NCBI GenBank assembly: GCA_963707965.1
Contig: CAVPRR010000004.1
Span: 124,001-188,000 of the forward strand
DNA: 64,000 bases
Source: VRUE01 sp963707965
Lineage (GTDB): Bacteria > Actinomycetota > Thermoleophilia > Solirubrobacterales > 70-9
Direction: 5' to 3'
The position numbers were made by a program, and so were the translations under genes. This document shows positions 47,960-57,038 of the stretch, piece by piece. Position 1 is the stretch's first letter, and each line of letters opens with the position of its first letter. The notes below the pieces were generated by a model. That model ran no database searches. It was not told where the DNA came from and saw only the letters and a program-made list of their open reading frames with translations.

Positions 47960-50900
47960 CTATGTCTCGACCGGCTCGCGCTCGGGTGGAAGGGCGCCAC
48001 CGCGATCGCTGCCGGCGATCAGCTCGTCCGGCGCCTTGCGCTCCGGAATGAATCCGGACTTCATCCCGAAGTAGACGGCCTGGGGGTGGTGGGCAACGAT
48101 CGCCACGGTCGATTGCTCGGGCATCACGGCATGGCCGCCGGAGAGGGTCATGCCGATGGCTTCGAGGTCGAGCAGGCGCCAGACCTTCTCGTGCTCGGAC
48201 TGGTCGGGGCAGGCCGGATAGCCCCAGGAGTAGCGGCGGCCCTGGTCGAGGTCGATGCCGAGCTGGCTGCGGATCTCCGAGTGCAGCCACTCCGCCAGCC
48301 CCTCGGCCGCCTGTACGCCGAGCCCGTGCACGAAGAGCTGCTCGGCGAACTCGCCTTTCCTCTCCAGTCGCCCGATCAGCTCCGTCACCTCGGGTCCGAC
48401 GGTGACGCCCTGCAGGGCGACGACGTCGCGTTCGCCCGAGTCCAGCGGGCGGTAGAAGTCGGCGAGGCAGATCCGGTCGTGCCTGGGCTGTCGCGGGAAG
48501 ACGAGCCGCTCCAGCTCGCGCCCGGGATCGTCGGGGTCGAAGACGATCAGCTCGTTGCCCTCGGCATTGCAGGGGAAGTACCCGAGCCGGGCCTGCGGAT
48601 GGAGGTAGTCCTGCTCGCGCCACATCCGCTCCAGCCGTGGGGCGAATCCCTCCTCCTCTCCGTCTCCCTCGACCAGCTTGCGCCAGGCGTCGCCCTTCAC
48701 GCCTTTGCCGCCCCAGTGCAGCTTGAAGAGCACATGGCGGTCGAGGTAGGGGAAGACCTCGTCGAGGTCGACCTCGACGTCGCGCACGCCCCAGAACGGC
48801 GGGTCCGGGATCGGGTTGTCGGTGCGAGCGGCCGAGCGGACGCTGGCATCCGTGGTCGGGGGCCCCTCGTCGACCCGCTCGCCCTTCTCGCGCAGCTGCC
48901 TGGCCTCGGTGTGGATTCGCTCGACCAGCGCTCCGCGCGCCTCGGAGTCGACCAGCGCGTCCATCGTGTCTAGCCCCTGGAAGGCGTCCTTGCAGTAGAA
49001 GACGCCGGGCTCGTAGACATCCTCGGACTCCTTGCCGTGCGGGTAGAGCGTGCGGCGGCCGAAGTCGCGGTTGATCGCGGCTCCTCCGATCAGCACCGGG
49101 AACTCGAGCCCCCGCTGGTGCAGCTCCTGCACGCAGATCGGCATCTGCTTCGAGGTCGAGACGAGCAGGGCGGAGAGGCCGATCGCGTCGGCGTCGTTCT
49201 CGACCGCGGCCTCGATGATCGTCTCCACCGGCACCTGCTTACCGAGGTCGATCACCGTGTAGCCGTTGTTGGTGAGGATCGTGTTGACGAGCGACTTGCC
49301 GATGTCGTGGACGTCGCCGAAGACGGTCGCGATCACGACCTTGCCCTTGGTGTGGCCGTCGATCCGGTCCAGATAGTTCTCCAACTGCGCCACGGCGCGC
49401 TTCATGACTTCGGCCGACTGCAGGACGAAGGGCAGGATCAGTTCGCCGGCGCCGAATTTGTCGCCGACCTCCTTCATCGCGGGCAGCAGCACCTGGTTGA
49501 GAGTCGGGACGGCGCCGATCTTCTCCACCGAGCGGTCGATCCAGTCCTCGACGCCGTCCTTCTTGCGGCGCAGGATGTGCCAGTGCAGGGCCTCCTCGGG
49601 CTCCATGCCCTCGGTTGGGTCATCGGCCTCCTCGGCCTCCTCTTCGCCCTGCGACTCGAAGTGGGAGATGAAGCGCTCCAGCGCGTCCTCGCGGCGGTTG
49701 AAGACGAGGTCGTCGGTCAGCTCGCGCTCGGAGTCGGAGATCTCGCTGTAGGGGGTGATGTGGTTCGGGTTGACCATCGCCAGGTCGAGCCCGGCCTCGA
49801 CGCAGTGGTGGAGGAAGACCGAGTTGAGAACGGCGCGCGGCCGCGGCGAGACGCCGAAGGAGACATTGGAGACGCCCAGCGAGGTCTTGACACCGGGGAT
49901 CTCCGCCTTGATCCGGCGGATGCCCTCGATCGTCTCCACCGCGGAGGGCTTCCACTCCTCATCGCCCGTGGTCAGGGTGAAGGTGAGGGCGTCGAAGATC
50001 AGCGCCTCGGGGTCGAGGCCGTGCTCGTTGCAGGCGATGTCGCGCAGGCGTTCGGCGATCTCGACCTTGCGCTCCGCTGTCTTCGCCATCCCCACCTCAT
50101 CGATCGTCAGCGCGATCAGCGCCGCGCCGTGCGCCTTCGCCAGCGGGATCACCGTGTCAGCCTTGTCGCGGCCGGCCTCGAGGTTGATCGAGTTGACGAT
50201 CGCCCGCCCGGAGATCTGCTCGAGGGCAGCCCGGATCACCTCCGGCTCGGTCGAGTCGACCTGGATCGGTGCCGGCTGGGTCAGCGAAATCCGCTCGACC
50301 ACGGCTCTCATCTGCTCGGCCTCGTCGGAGCGCTCGGTGAGCGCCACGCAGACGTCGAGCACGTGGGCGCCGCCTTCCACCTGGTCTTCGGCGACCTGGA
50401 CCAGGCCGTCGTAGTCGTCGGCGAGCAGCAGTTCCTTGGCCTTTTTCGAGCCCTGCGAGTTGACGCGCTCGCCGACCAGCGTCGGCCGCGGCTCCTGCAC
50501 GAGCGGGGTGGAGGTCATCATCGAGGAGACCTCGATCGGGCCGGGCGCCGGGCGCTCGCCGGGGACGGCGCCGTCGACCCGCTCGCGGATCGCGGCGATG
50601 TGCTCGGGCGTCGTCCCGCAGCAGCCGCCGACGATGCCGACCCCGTAGCGCTCGACGAACTCGCCCAGTGTCGCGGCGAGCGGCTCGGGCTTCTCGGGGA
50701 AGATCGTCTCTCCGTCGGGCCCCTGGAGGGGAAGACCCGCGTTTGGGATGCAGTGCACCGGCAGCGGGCTGTTCTCGCCGAGGAAGCGGATCGCGTCGCG
50801 CATGTCCTCCGGCCCGGTGGAGCAGTTGAGCCCGATCACGTCGACGTCGAGCGCACCCAGGGTTGTCAGCACCGCGCGGATGTCGGTCCCCAGCAGCATC

Positions 50901-51496
50901 TTCCCGCCCTGAGGCAGCAGCGAGACGCTGGTCTGGATCGGCAGCGTTTGACCGGCCTGCTTGAAGGCCTCGCGGGCGCCGAAGATCGCCGCCTTCACCT
51001 CGAGGATGTCCTGCGCGGTCTCGATGATGATCAGGTCGGCTCCGCCTTCGACGAGGCCGCGCGCCTGCTCGGCGAAGACCTCAACCAGCCGGGCGAAGGA
51101 GATGTCGCCAAGGGTTGGGTCATCGGAGGCGGGCAGGAAGCCGGTTGGGCCGATCGAGCCGGCGACGAAGCGAGCCTCGCCTGCCGCCTTGCGGGCGATT
51201 TCAGCCGCCCTGGTGTTGATCTCCAAAGTGTGCTCGCCCAGGCCCCACTCTTCGAGCTTCAGTCGCGAGCCCTGGAAGCTGTCGGTCTCGACCACCTCGG
51301 CGCCGGCCTCCAGCATCGAGGCATGGACTCCCTCGATCACATCGGGCCTCTGCAGCACCAGCGCCTCATGGCACTTGCCCTGCAGGCCGCCGTAGTCGGC
51401 CTGGGTCAGGTCGAACTGCTCCAGGGTCGCACCCATGCCGCCGTCGAAGACGAGGACCCGTTCCCTGGTAGCGGCTAAGAAGTCACGTTGTGGCAT
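47960..51496 (-). CDS. metH: Cobalamin-dependent methionine synthase
   Basis: Full-length four-module MetH of 1178 aa that methylates homocysteine using methyl-cobalamin and methyltetrahydrofolate. Homocysteine/Zn domain: LNCSTGPEDM (Cys about 224) and GGCCGTTPEHI (about 289). Pterin domain at about 330-620. Cobalamin domain with the B12-ligand motif FGDVHDIGKSLV (about 725) and GLSALLVSTSKQM. C-terminal AdoMet-reactivation domain with RRYSWGYPACPDQSEH. Upstream lies a SAM-I riboswitch whose P1 stem contains the GGAGGTGA ribosome site. Confidence 0.96.
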   Translation of the reverse strand: MPQRDFLAATRERVLVFDGGMGATLEQFDLTQADYGGLQGKCHEALVLQRPDVIEGVHASMLEAGAEVVETDSFQGSRLKLEEWGLGEHTLEINTRAAEIARKAAGEARFVAGSIGPTGFLPASDDPTLGDISFARLVEVFAEQARGLVEGGADLIIIETAQDILEVKAAIFGAREAFKQAGQTLPIQTSVSLLPQGGKMLLGTDIRAVLTTLGALDVDVIGLNCSTGPEDMRDAIRFLGENSPLPVHCIPNAGLPLQGPDGETIFPEKPEPLAATLGEFVERYGVGIVGGCCGTTPEHIAAIRERVDGAVPGERPAPGPIEVSSMMTSTPLVQEPRPTLVGERVNSQGSKKAKELLLADDYDGLVQVAEDQVEGGAHVLDVCVALTERSDEAEQMRAVVERISLTQPAPIQVDSTEPEVIRAALEQISGRAIVNSINLEAGRDKADTVIPLAKAHGAALIALTIDEVGMAKTAERKVEIAERLRDIACNEHGLDPEALIFDALTFTLTTGDEEWKPSAVETIEGIRRIKAEIPGVKTSLGVSNVSFGVSPRPRAVLNSVFLHHCVEAGLDLAMVNPNHITPYSEISDSERELTDDLVFNRREDALERFISHFESQGEEEAEEADDPTEGMEPEEALHWHILRRKKDGVEDWIDRSVEKIGAVPTLNQVLLPAMKEVGDKFGAGELILPFVLQSAEVMKRAVAQLENYLDRIDGHTKGKVVIATVFGDVHDIGKSLVNTILTNNGYTVIDLGKQVPVETIIEAAVENDADAIGLSALLVSTSKQMPICVQELHQRGLEFPVLIGGAAINRDFGRRTLYPHGKESEDVYEPGVFYCKDAFQGLDTMDALVDSEARGALVERIHTEARQLREKGERVDEGPPTTDASVRSAARTDNPIPDPPFWGVRDVEVDLDEVFPYLDRHVLFKLHWGGKGVKGDAWRKLVEGDGEEEGFAPRLERMWREQDYLHPQARLGYFPCNAEGNELIVFDPDDPGRELERLVFPRQPRHDRICLADFYRPLDSGERDVVALQGVTVGPEVTELIGRLERKGEFAEQLFVHGLGVQAAEGLAEWLHSEIRSQLGIDLDQGRRYSWGYPACPDQSEHEKVWRLLDLEAIGMTLSGGHAVMPEQSTVAIVAHHPQAVYFGMKSGFIPERKAPDELIAGSDRGGALPPEREPVET

Positions 51497-51508
51497 CGGT
51501 AAAGCGTG

Positions 51509-51617
51509 TCACCTCCATCGACCCCGGCATTAGCACCGGACCTCAATCCTGGGATCTTGGCCGGTTGCTGCGGTGTCTGCGGGCCGGGCCCCTCAACCGC
51601 TCTTGATGGTTCGGTGA
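51509..51617 (-). promoter_or_regulatory. SAM-I (S-box) riboswitch of metH
   Basis: In the minus-strand RNA, the conserved core is read as CCAUCAAGAGCGGUUGAGGG, GGCCC, CGCAGCAACC, GGUGCUAAUGCC and the closing P1 strand GAUGGAGGUGA. P1 pairs UCACC and CCAUC at the 5' end with GAUGG and GGUGA at the 3' end. The 3' strand holds GGAGGUGA, which is the likely metH ribosome site, 12 nt before the ATG, so SAM binding would hide it (translational OFF). Confidence 0.88.
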
Positions 51618-51650
51618 AAGGTACCGAAGTCCTCAACGGCGCATGAAATC

Positions 51651-53219
51651 TCAGCGTCGCAGGCCGAGGCGCCGCTTCAGGCCCCGGGCGTTGACCGCTC
51701 GCATCACGCGGCCGACGAGGCCGCGGCGGCCCCGCGTGTAGGGGAACCAGGTGGGTTCGCGCTTGCCCGCGAAGCGGGTGACCACGACCGACTCCGTCCG
51801 GCAGTACTTCCTGATCCCCGGCTCGCCGTGGCGGTAGCCGATCCCCGACTGCTTCCAACCGCCCATCGGCACGTCCATCGCGAAGTAGTTGACGAGCACG
51901 TCGTTGACGTTGACAGCGCCGCACTCGACCCGCCGCGCCACGCGCTCGGCCCGGACCTTCTCTCCGAATACAGAGCCCGAGAGTCCGTAGCGGCTGTCGT
52001 TGGCGAGCCGCAGGGCCTCCTCCTCATTGCGCACCTTCATCACCCCGACGACCGGGCCGAAGGTCTCGTCGCGCATCACCTTCATCGAGTGGTCGACGTC
52101 GACCAGCACCGTCGGTTCGAAGTAGTCGCCCTGTCCCCCGACCCGCTTGCCGCCGGTCAGCGCCCTCGCTCCGGAGGAAATCGCGTCGGAGACGTGGTCC
52201 TCGACGATCGCCGTCTGGTTGGGCGACGTCATTGCGCCCACGTCCTTGCCGTAGCCGCGGTCGTCGGCTCCCTGGCGCAGCTTGCGGACCTCGACGGTCA
52301 GCTTCGAAACGAACTCGTCGTAGGCCGGCTCCTCGACGTAGACCCGCTCCACCGACATGCAGATCTGACCCGAGTTCATCATCCCGCCCCAGGCCGCCGC
52401 GTTGGCGGCGCGGTCGATGTCGGCATCGGAGAGGACGATCATCGGGTCCTTGCCCCCCAGCTCTAGGCTGATCGGCGTCAGCGTCTCGGCGGCGCGCGCC
52501 ATCACCTTGCGACCGGTGCGGTCAGAGCCGGTGAACTGGACGAAGTCCACCTCATCCACAAGGGCGCCGCCGGTCTCGCCAACCCCCTGCACGCAGTCGA
52601 AGACGTCGGGCCCGCCGATCTCCTCCCTCCAGGCCCTGGCCACCTCCGCCAGTCCAAGCGGTGTGAACTCGGAGGGCTTCACCACCACCGCGGCGCCGGC
52701 CTGCATCGCCGGGATCGCGTCGCCCAGCGCCAGGACAAGCGGGAAGTTCCACGGGCTGATGATCCCGACCACCGGGTGGGGCCGGTACTGGATACGCAGC
52801 TTCTTGGCGGCCAGCAGTGGGGTGTGAGGTCGGACCCTCTCCTCGCCGATGAACTTCGCGGCCTTCGTCCCATAGAAGTTGATCAGGTCCGCGAGATAGG
52901 CGGGCTCGTTGGCGGCGTCGGCGCGAACCTTGCCGGTCTCCTCCTGCATGGTGTCGAGCACCCGGTCGTGGTTGTCGAGCAGCCAGTCGCGCAGCTTCCC
53001 GAGCCAGCGGTAGCGGCCCTCGATTCCGATTGCCTCCCACCCGGGCTGATTGGCGCGCACCCGCGCCACGGTTGCGGCGACGCTCTGCGGGGAGTCGATC
53101 TTGACCGTGGCGATCCGCTCACCGGTTGCGGGGTTTTGGACCTCGAGGCTGCCGGCGCCGTCGTTCGGGCCGCCCCCGTTGCTCGCGTCGGTGTTCGCCC
53201 GCGCGGTTCGAATCTCCAC
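51651..53219 (-). CDS. Aldehyde dehydrogenase, succinate-semialdehyde type
   Basis: NAD(P)-dependent enzyme of 522 aa, GTG with GAAGGAG upstream. Active-site residues: LELGGKDPMIVLSDADID (Glu) and MNSGQICMSVERVYV (Cys), with PWNFPLVLALGDAIPAMQAG for cofactor binding and SDRTGRKVMARA. The N-terminal EVQNPATGERIATV block and overall order fit the GabD2-like succinate-semialdehyde dehydrogenases of Actinobacteria; the substrate may be another aliphatic aldehyde. A Arg-rich C-terminal tail of about 30 residues follows. Confidence 0.88.
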   Translation of the reverse strand: MEIRTARANTDASNGGGPNDGAGSLEVQNPATGERIATVKIDSPQSVAATVARVRANQPGWEAIGIEGRYRWLGKLRDWLLDNHDRVLDTMQEETGKVRADAANEPAYLADLINFYGTKAAKFIGEERVRPHTPLLAAKKLRIQYRPHPVVGIISPWNFPLVLALGDAIPAMQAGAAVVVKPSEFTPLGLAEVARAWREEIGGPDVFDCVQGVGETGGALVDEVDFVQFTGSDRTGRKVMARAAETLTPISLELGGKDPMIVLSDADIDRAANAAAWGGMMNSGQICMSVERVYVEEPAYDEFVSKLTVEVRKLRQGADDRGYGKDVGAMTSPNQTAIVEDHVSDAISSGARALTGGKRVGGQGDYFEPTVLVDVDHSMKVMRDETFGPVVGVMKVRNEEEALRLANDSRYGLSGSVFGEKVRAERVARRVECGAVNVNDVLVNYFAMDVPMGGWKQSGIGYRHGEPGIRKYCRTESVVVTRFAGKREPTWFPYTRGRRGLVGRVMRAVNARGLKRRLGLRR

Positions 53220-53249
53220 CTGGTGCTCCTTCCCGTAGCCCTCGGCTGC

Positions 53250-54518
53250 TCAGCCAACTGTAGCCGGGGGACGAGCGCGGCGCGGGACCAGGCGGTAGAC
53301 CGGCCCGTCGAGCGAGGCGACGTAGATGTGACCGTGCGTGTCCTCGCCGAAGGAGCTCGGTGTGGAGACGCTGAGACCAAGCCTGCGGTCGTGGGCGGCA
53401 CGGTGCAGGTGGGGGATGAGGCTGCGCAGCTGTCCCTCGCAGAGATCGGCGTAGACGTAGCGCCCGGCCAGGGTGGGCAGGCGGCGGTCGCGGACCACGT
53501 AGCCGCCGATTATCGAGCAGCTTCCGGCGCGGCTGTGGGGGTAGGCGAAGATCGGCTTCGTTGTCCCGCCCGGGTCGGGCGTGCCGCTGTTCTCGTCGCG
53601 GTAGCGGGAGACGCCCTCGAAGGCATCCCAGCCGAAGTTGGCGCCCCGCGCCGCCGCCACCGTTGCGTAGTCGAGCTCCTCGAAGCGGTCCTGCCCGACG
53701 TCGGCGATCGCTATTCGCGGTCGCCCGTCGGTCGCCGTATCGAAGGAGAAGCGAAACGGGTTGCGCAGGCCGTAGCTGTAGATCTCGCCGCGCCCGCGCC
53801 TCCCTGCGATTGGGTTGCCGGCTGGGATCGAGTAGGGGCGGCCACCAGACGGCCGCGGATCGATCCGCAGCAGCTTGCCCAGCAGGCTGTCGCGGTTCTG
53901 TGCGTTGTTGGGCGGGTCGCCGCCGGAGCCGCCGTCGCCCGTGCCGAGATAGAGGAGGTTGCCCAGGAACTGCAGCTGGCCGCCGTTGTGGTTCGAGTTG
54001 GTGCGGTGCGCTATCTCGATCACCGCACGGCGCGATCCTGGCGCCGCTCGCGTTGCGCTGCGGCGTTTGAACTCGTCGACCCTGATATCCCCCTGATGGT
54101 CGGTGTAGTAGACGTAGAAGCGCCGGCTGCGCCTGTAGTCGGGGGGAAAGGCGATCGAGAGCAGGCCGCGCTCGCCGCCCGACTGTACGAGTCCCGAGAT
54201 GTCGAGGAAGGGCTGAGGCTGCTTGCGCCCGTTGCGCAGTACCCGCACCGTCCCCGGCTGCTGGACCACGAACAGCAGCTGCGGGAAGCCGGGCGCGCCG
54301 CTCACATATACCGGGGCGTCGAAACGACCGATTCGCTTCAGGGCGACGGCGCGGATTCCGCCCGCGCCTGCGCTGGCGGTTTCCAGTGGGCCCAATTTGC
54401 CCGCCTCGCCGGATGGCGCCTGCGCATCGCCGCAGGCCGCCAGGGCAGCCATGGCGATAGCTGCGATGACAATGCACGAGCCCCAACGCCGTCCCGTGGG
54501 CGACACGTTTCGTTCCAT
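53250..54518 (-). CDS. PQQ-dependent (glucose/sorbosone-type) sugar dehydrogenase, lipoprotein
   Basis: Protein of 422 aa with a lipobox (MAALAACGDA, Cys about 29) after a hydrophobic signal. Six-bladed propeller sequence of the GSDH/soluble-glucose-dehydrogenase family: SGERGLLSIAFPPDYRRSRR-like motif, NSNHNGGQLQFLGNLLYLGT, YSYGLRNPFRFSFDT, ADVGQDRFEELD, and FAYPHSRAGSCSIIGGYV. It would oxidise a sugar outside the membrane, passing electrons to a respiratory acceptor; PQQ binding is not certain for this branch. Confidence 0.88.
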   Translation of the reverse strand: MERNVSPTGRRWGSCIVIAAIAMAALAACGDAQAPSGEAGKLGPLETASAGAGGIRAVALKRIGRFDAPVYVSGAPGFPQLLFVVQQPGTVRVLRNGRKQPQPFLDISGLVQSGGERGLLSIAFPPDYRRSRRFYVYYTDHQGDIRVDEFKRRSATRAAPGSRRAVIEIAHRTNSNHNGGQLQFLGNLLYLGTGDGGSGGDPPNNAQNRDSLLGKLLRIDPRPSGGRPYSIPAGNPIAGRRGRGEIYSYGLRNPFRFSFDTATDGRPRIAIADVGQDRFEELDYATVAAARGANFGWDAFEGVSRYRDENSGTPDPGGTTKPIFAYPHSRAGSCSIIGGYVVRDRRLPTLAGRYVYADLCEGQLRSLIPHLHRAAHDRRLGLSVSTPSSFGEDTHGHIYVASLDGPVYRLVPRRARPPATVG

Positions 54519-54572
54519 GGGGACACGTTAGTGCCCTGCTTCACAGCGGAACAACCTGCTCGGGTCTTACAA

Positions 54573-55262
54573 CTAGCGCGCGTTGCCGCGTTGCTTCTGC
54601 GGAATTTCGACCACCGCGCCGCTGTCGGTGACCACCGTGTTCGGTGGGACCTCAGAGATCTGCGTCGAGAAGGTCCCACCCGCCCCGACCCCGCTGGCGG
54701 CCTCGGCCTTTCCGTTGAGACCAGCGCCGATCGAATAGAGAACGGTGAAGTCTCCGGTTTTCACGGCACTCAGCTTCCAGACGGCCTCCGTGGTCGCCCC
54801 GGGTTCCAGCGGGCCGAAGTCAAACGTCTTTTCGTTGGCGGTTTCCGCTCCGGCCGGTTCCTTCGAGCCGGCCAGTTTCGGATAGTGCTCGGAAAGGACC
54901 CAGACGGGACGGTCCGGCTGGGCGAGGCCCGGTTCGGGGTCGCGGATGCCGAAGGGGAGATTGGACTCCTGTCCCTCCCTGCCCGCGATCGAGATCGTCA
55001 TCGTGAGGGCCGGCATCTTCCTCTCGCCGGTGTTGCGGACGCCGATCCTCATCAGCGAGGTCTCTCCAAGGCGCTGCCTGGGCGGGAACTGCGCGGTCAC
55101 GACCCTGACCGGATAGCTGCCCGCGGCTTCCTGGGAGCTCGAGGATTCGCCGCCGCAGGCGGAGATCGTGAGGGCGAGTGCCGCGACGACCACGCCCGCC
55201 GCCCCGCGAAGTGTCCGCCCCCGCCAGAGGGGTGCGGGGGATTTCGAGACAGGCTCCTCCAA
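54573..55262 (-). CDS. Lipoprotein of unknown function, CARDB-like
   Basis: Protein of 229 aa with an Arg-rich N-terminus, hydrophobic segment and lipobox LTISACGGE (Cys about 36). The mature region has a beta-rich pattern (VRVVTAQFPPRQRLGETSLM, RIGVRNTGERKMPALTMTIS) typical of adhesion-like Ig folds such as CARDB. The region FGPLEPGATTEAVWKLSAVK is also present. Function unknown. Divergent from the Mla-type importer. Confidence 0.7.
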   Translation of the reverse strand: MEEPVSKSPAPLWRGRTLRGAAGVVVAALALTISACGGESSSSQEAAGSYPVRVVTAQFPPRQRLGETSLMRIGVRNTGERKMPALTMTISIAGREGQESNLPFGIRDPEPGLAQPDRPVWVLSEHYPKLAGSKEPAGAETANEKTFDFGPLEPGATTEAVWKLSAVKTGDFTVLYSIGAGLNGKAEAASGVGAGGTFSTQISEVPPNTVVTDSGAVVEIPQKQRGNAR

Positions 55263-55434
55263 AGCGGCCGGAACATACCACGGTGTTTCAGGTCCTCCGT
55301 TGGCCGGGGAACGCCGGGCGAAGCACTTAGCCGGATCTCAACACTCGTGTAACGGTCGCCGCTGACCCATCGCATAAACTCAGGCCACGGAGCAGGGGCC
55401 GTTGGATGCGGCCCCGCTTTTGTCGGAGGAGGAG

Positions 55435-56244
55435 ATGGACACAGCCGCATCGATAGGCAGGAGGTTCTTGCCCGCGAAGTCCTTCTTCGAGCAGGTGGGG
55501 GCGATGATGATCCTCACCGCGAAAACGCTCGTTTCCGCGGTCAGGCCTCCGTATCCGTATGGCGAGGAGTTCATCGGCCAGTTCCTCTTCGCGTTGCAGC
55601 TTTGCTGGTTCCCGCTGTTGGTTTCGACGGTGGCGATCTGCTTCGGCGCACCCGGCATGCAGGCGGCCAACGTCCTCTCGCTGTTCGGCGCACTGGACAG
55701 GCTCGGCGGATTCTTCGTTCTGGCGGCGATCCGCGAGATCGCACCCTTCGTCACCGCCGTGGTCGTGGCCGGTGTCGCCGGCACCGCAATCACGGCCGAT
55801 CTCGGTGCCCGCAAGATCCGCGAGGAGCTCGACGCCCTGCAGGTGCTCGGCGTCGACCCGATCAAGAACCTGGTCGTGCCTCGCTTCCTGGCCCTGATGC
55901 TGGTCACGGGCCTGCTGGACATCTACGCACTGGTCTTCGGGCTGACCGGCGGCATCCTCGCCGAGTTCCTCTACAGCCAACCGCTGGGCGGCTTCTTCGC
56001 GACCTTCCTGACCAGTGCCACGACCCTCGACCTCGCGGGGTCGGTGATCAAGTGCACCCTGTTCGGCGCGATCATCGCCGTCGTCTGCTCCTACAAGGGG
56101 ATGACGGCGTCGGGAGGTGCGGCGGGGGTGGGCCGCGCCGTCAACCAGGCGGTCGTCATCGCCTTCCTGGGGATCTTCGCCTTCAACTACGTCTTCACGC
56201 AGACGCTGCTCGCCACCAACCCCGACCTGCAGACGATTCGATGA
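55435..56244 (+). CDS. MlaE/YrbE-type ABC transporter permease, first copy
   Basis: Protein of 269 aa from the ATG at 55435, preceded by GGAGGAGG. Permease signature KIREELDALQVLGVDPIKNL (EExDAL) near residue 145, with LGGFFVLAAIREIAPFVTAV and SYKGMTASGGAAGVGRAVNQ in the family's usual places. It forms the membrane channel for lipid or sterol import with an MCE protein and an ATPase. Its stop overlaps the second permease's ATG by four bases. Confidence 0.9.
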   Translation: MDTAASIGRRFLPAKSFFEQVGAMMILTAKTLVSAVRPPYPYGEEFIGQFLFALQLCWFPLLVSTVAICFGAPGMQAANVLSLFGALDRLGGFFVLAAIREIAPFVTAVVVAGVAGTAITADLGARKIREELDALQVLGVDPIKNLVVPRFLALMLVTGLLDIYALVFGLTGGILAEFLYSQPLGGFFATFLTSATTLDLAGSVIKCTLFGAIIAVVCSYKGMTASGGAAGVGRAVNQAVVIAFLGIFAFNYVFTQTLLATNPDLQTIR

Positions 56245-57038
56245 ACGCCTGGCTCGCAGTCCCGCAGGCCTGGCTCGACTCCGTCGGAGAGATCGCCCGT
56301 TTCGGCTCGCGCGTGGCGGGGCTGGTCTACTCGGGCCGTGTCCTGCGCTTCTTCGGCGAGGGCCTGCGCCAGGCCGGCATCCTGATCCTCGGCTCGGCGA
56401 TGGTCATCTGGGCCACCGTCTTCATCCTCGGGCTTCAATGCGGGATCGAGGGCGCCTACCTGCTGCGGGCGCAGGGCGCTCCGGCGTACGCCGGCCTCTT
56501 CTCCGCCCTGTGCGACCTGCGCGAGATCATGCCCTACGCCTTCGGCTACATGCTGGCGGCGAAGGTGGGGACGGGGATCGTCGCCGAGCTGGGGGCGATG
56601 CGGATCTCCGACGAGATCGACGCCCTCGAGGTGATGGGCGTGCCGCCGGTCACCTTCCTCTGCGCGACCCGCCTGCTCGCCGCCTGGATCGCCTTTCCGT
56701 TCATGTACCTGGTCGGGATCGGGGTCATGTACCTGGCCAGCTACATCGCCGTCGTCCAGCAGGTCGGCGACGTCTCCTCGGGCGGCTACCTGCTGATCTT
56801 CTGGCAGTTCCAGAACCCACCCGACCTGGTGTTCAGCCTGATCAAGGGGATGGTGATGGCGACCGCGATCGTGCTGGTCGGCTGCTACTACGGCTACACG
56901 GCCTCCGGCGGGCCGGTGGGAGTCGGCACCGCCACCGCGAAGTCGATGGTGCTCAACATCGTGCTGGTTCATATCATTGGCTTCCTGGGGACCCTGATCT
57001 TCTGGGGGGCCAATCCGAGGTTGCCGATAGGGGGTTGA
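56241..57038 (+). CDS. MlaE/YrbE-type ABC transporter permease, second copy
   Basis: Protein of 265 aa. DEIDALEVMGVPPVTFLCAT is the EExDAL-equivalent motif, preceded by LAAKVGTGIVAELGAMRISD, and CYYGYTASGGPVGVGTATAK is the conserved C-terminal block. The two permeases in tandem are the YrbEA/YrbEB pattern of actinobacterial Mce loci. It overlaps the ATPase gene by one base (TGATG). Confidence 0.9.
   Translation: MNAWLAVPQAWLDSVGEIARFGSRVAGLVYSGRVLRFFGEGLRQAGILILGSAMVIWATVFILGLQCGIEGAYLLRAQGAPAYAGLFSALCDLREIMPYAFGYMLAAKVGTGIVAELGAMRISDEIDALEVMGVPPVTFLCATRLLAAWIAFPFMYLVGIGVMYLASYIAVVQQVGDVSSGGYLLIFWQFQNPPDLVFSLIKGMVMATAIVLVGCYYGYTASGGPVGVGTATAKSMVLNIVLVHIIGFLGTLIFWGANPRLPIGG

Noticed and set aside
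49037..51478. An open frame of over 800 codons on the plus strand opposite metH.
   Set aside because: Composition follows the third-position GC bias of metH on the other strand; MetH has all four conserved domains, and the antisense product shows no recognisable motif.
52776..55352. An 858-codon open frame on the plus strand across the aldehyde dehydrogenase, sugar dehydrogenase and lipoprotein genes.
   Set aside because: It spans three well-supported genes and their gaps in antisense; typical of high-GC DNA where stop codons are rare.
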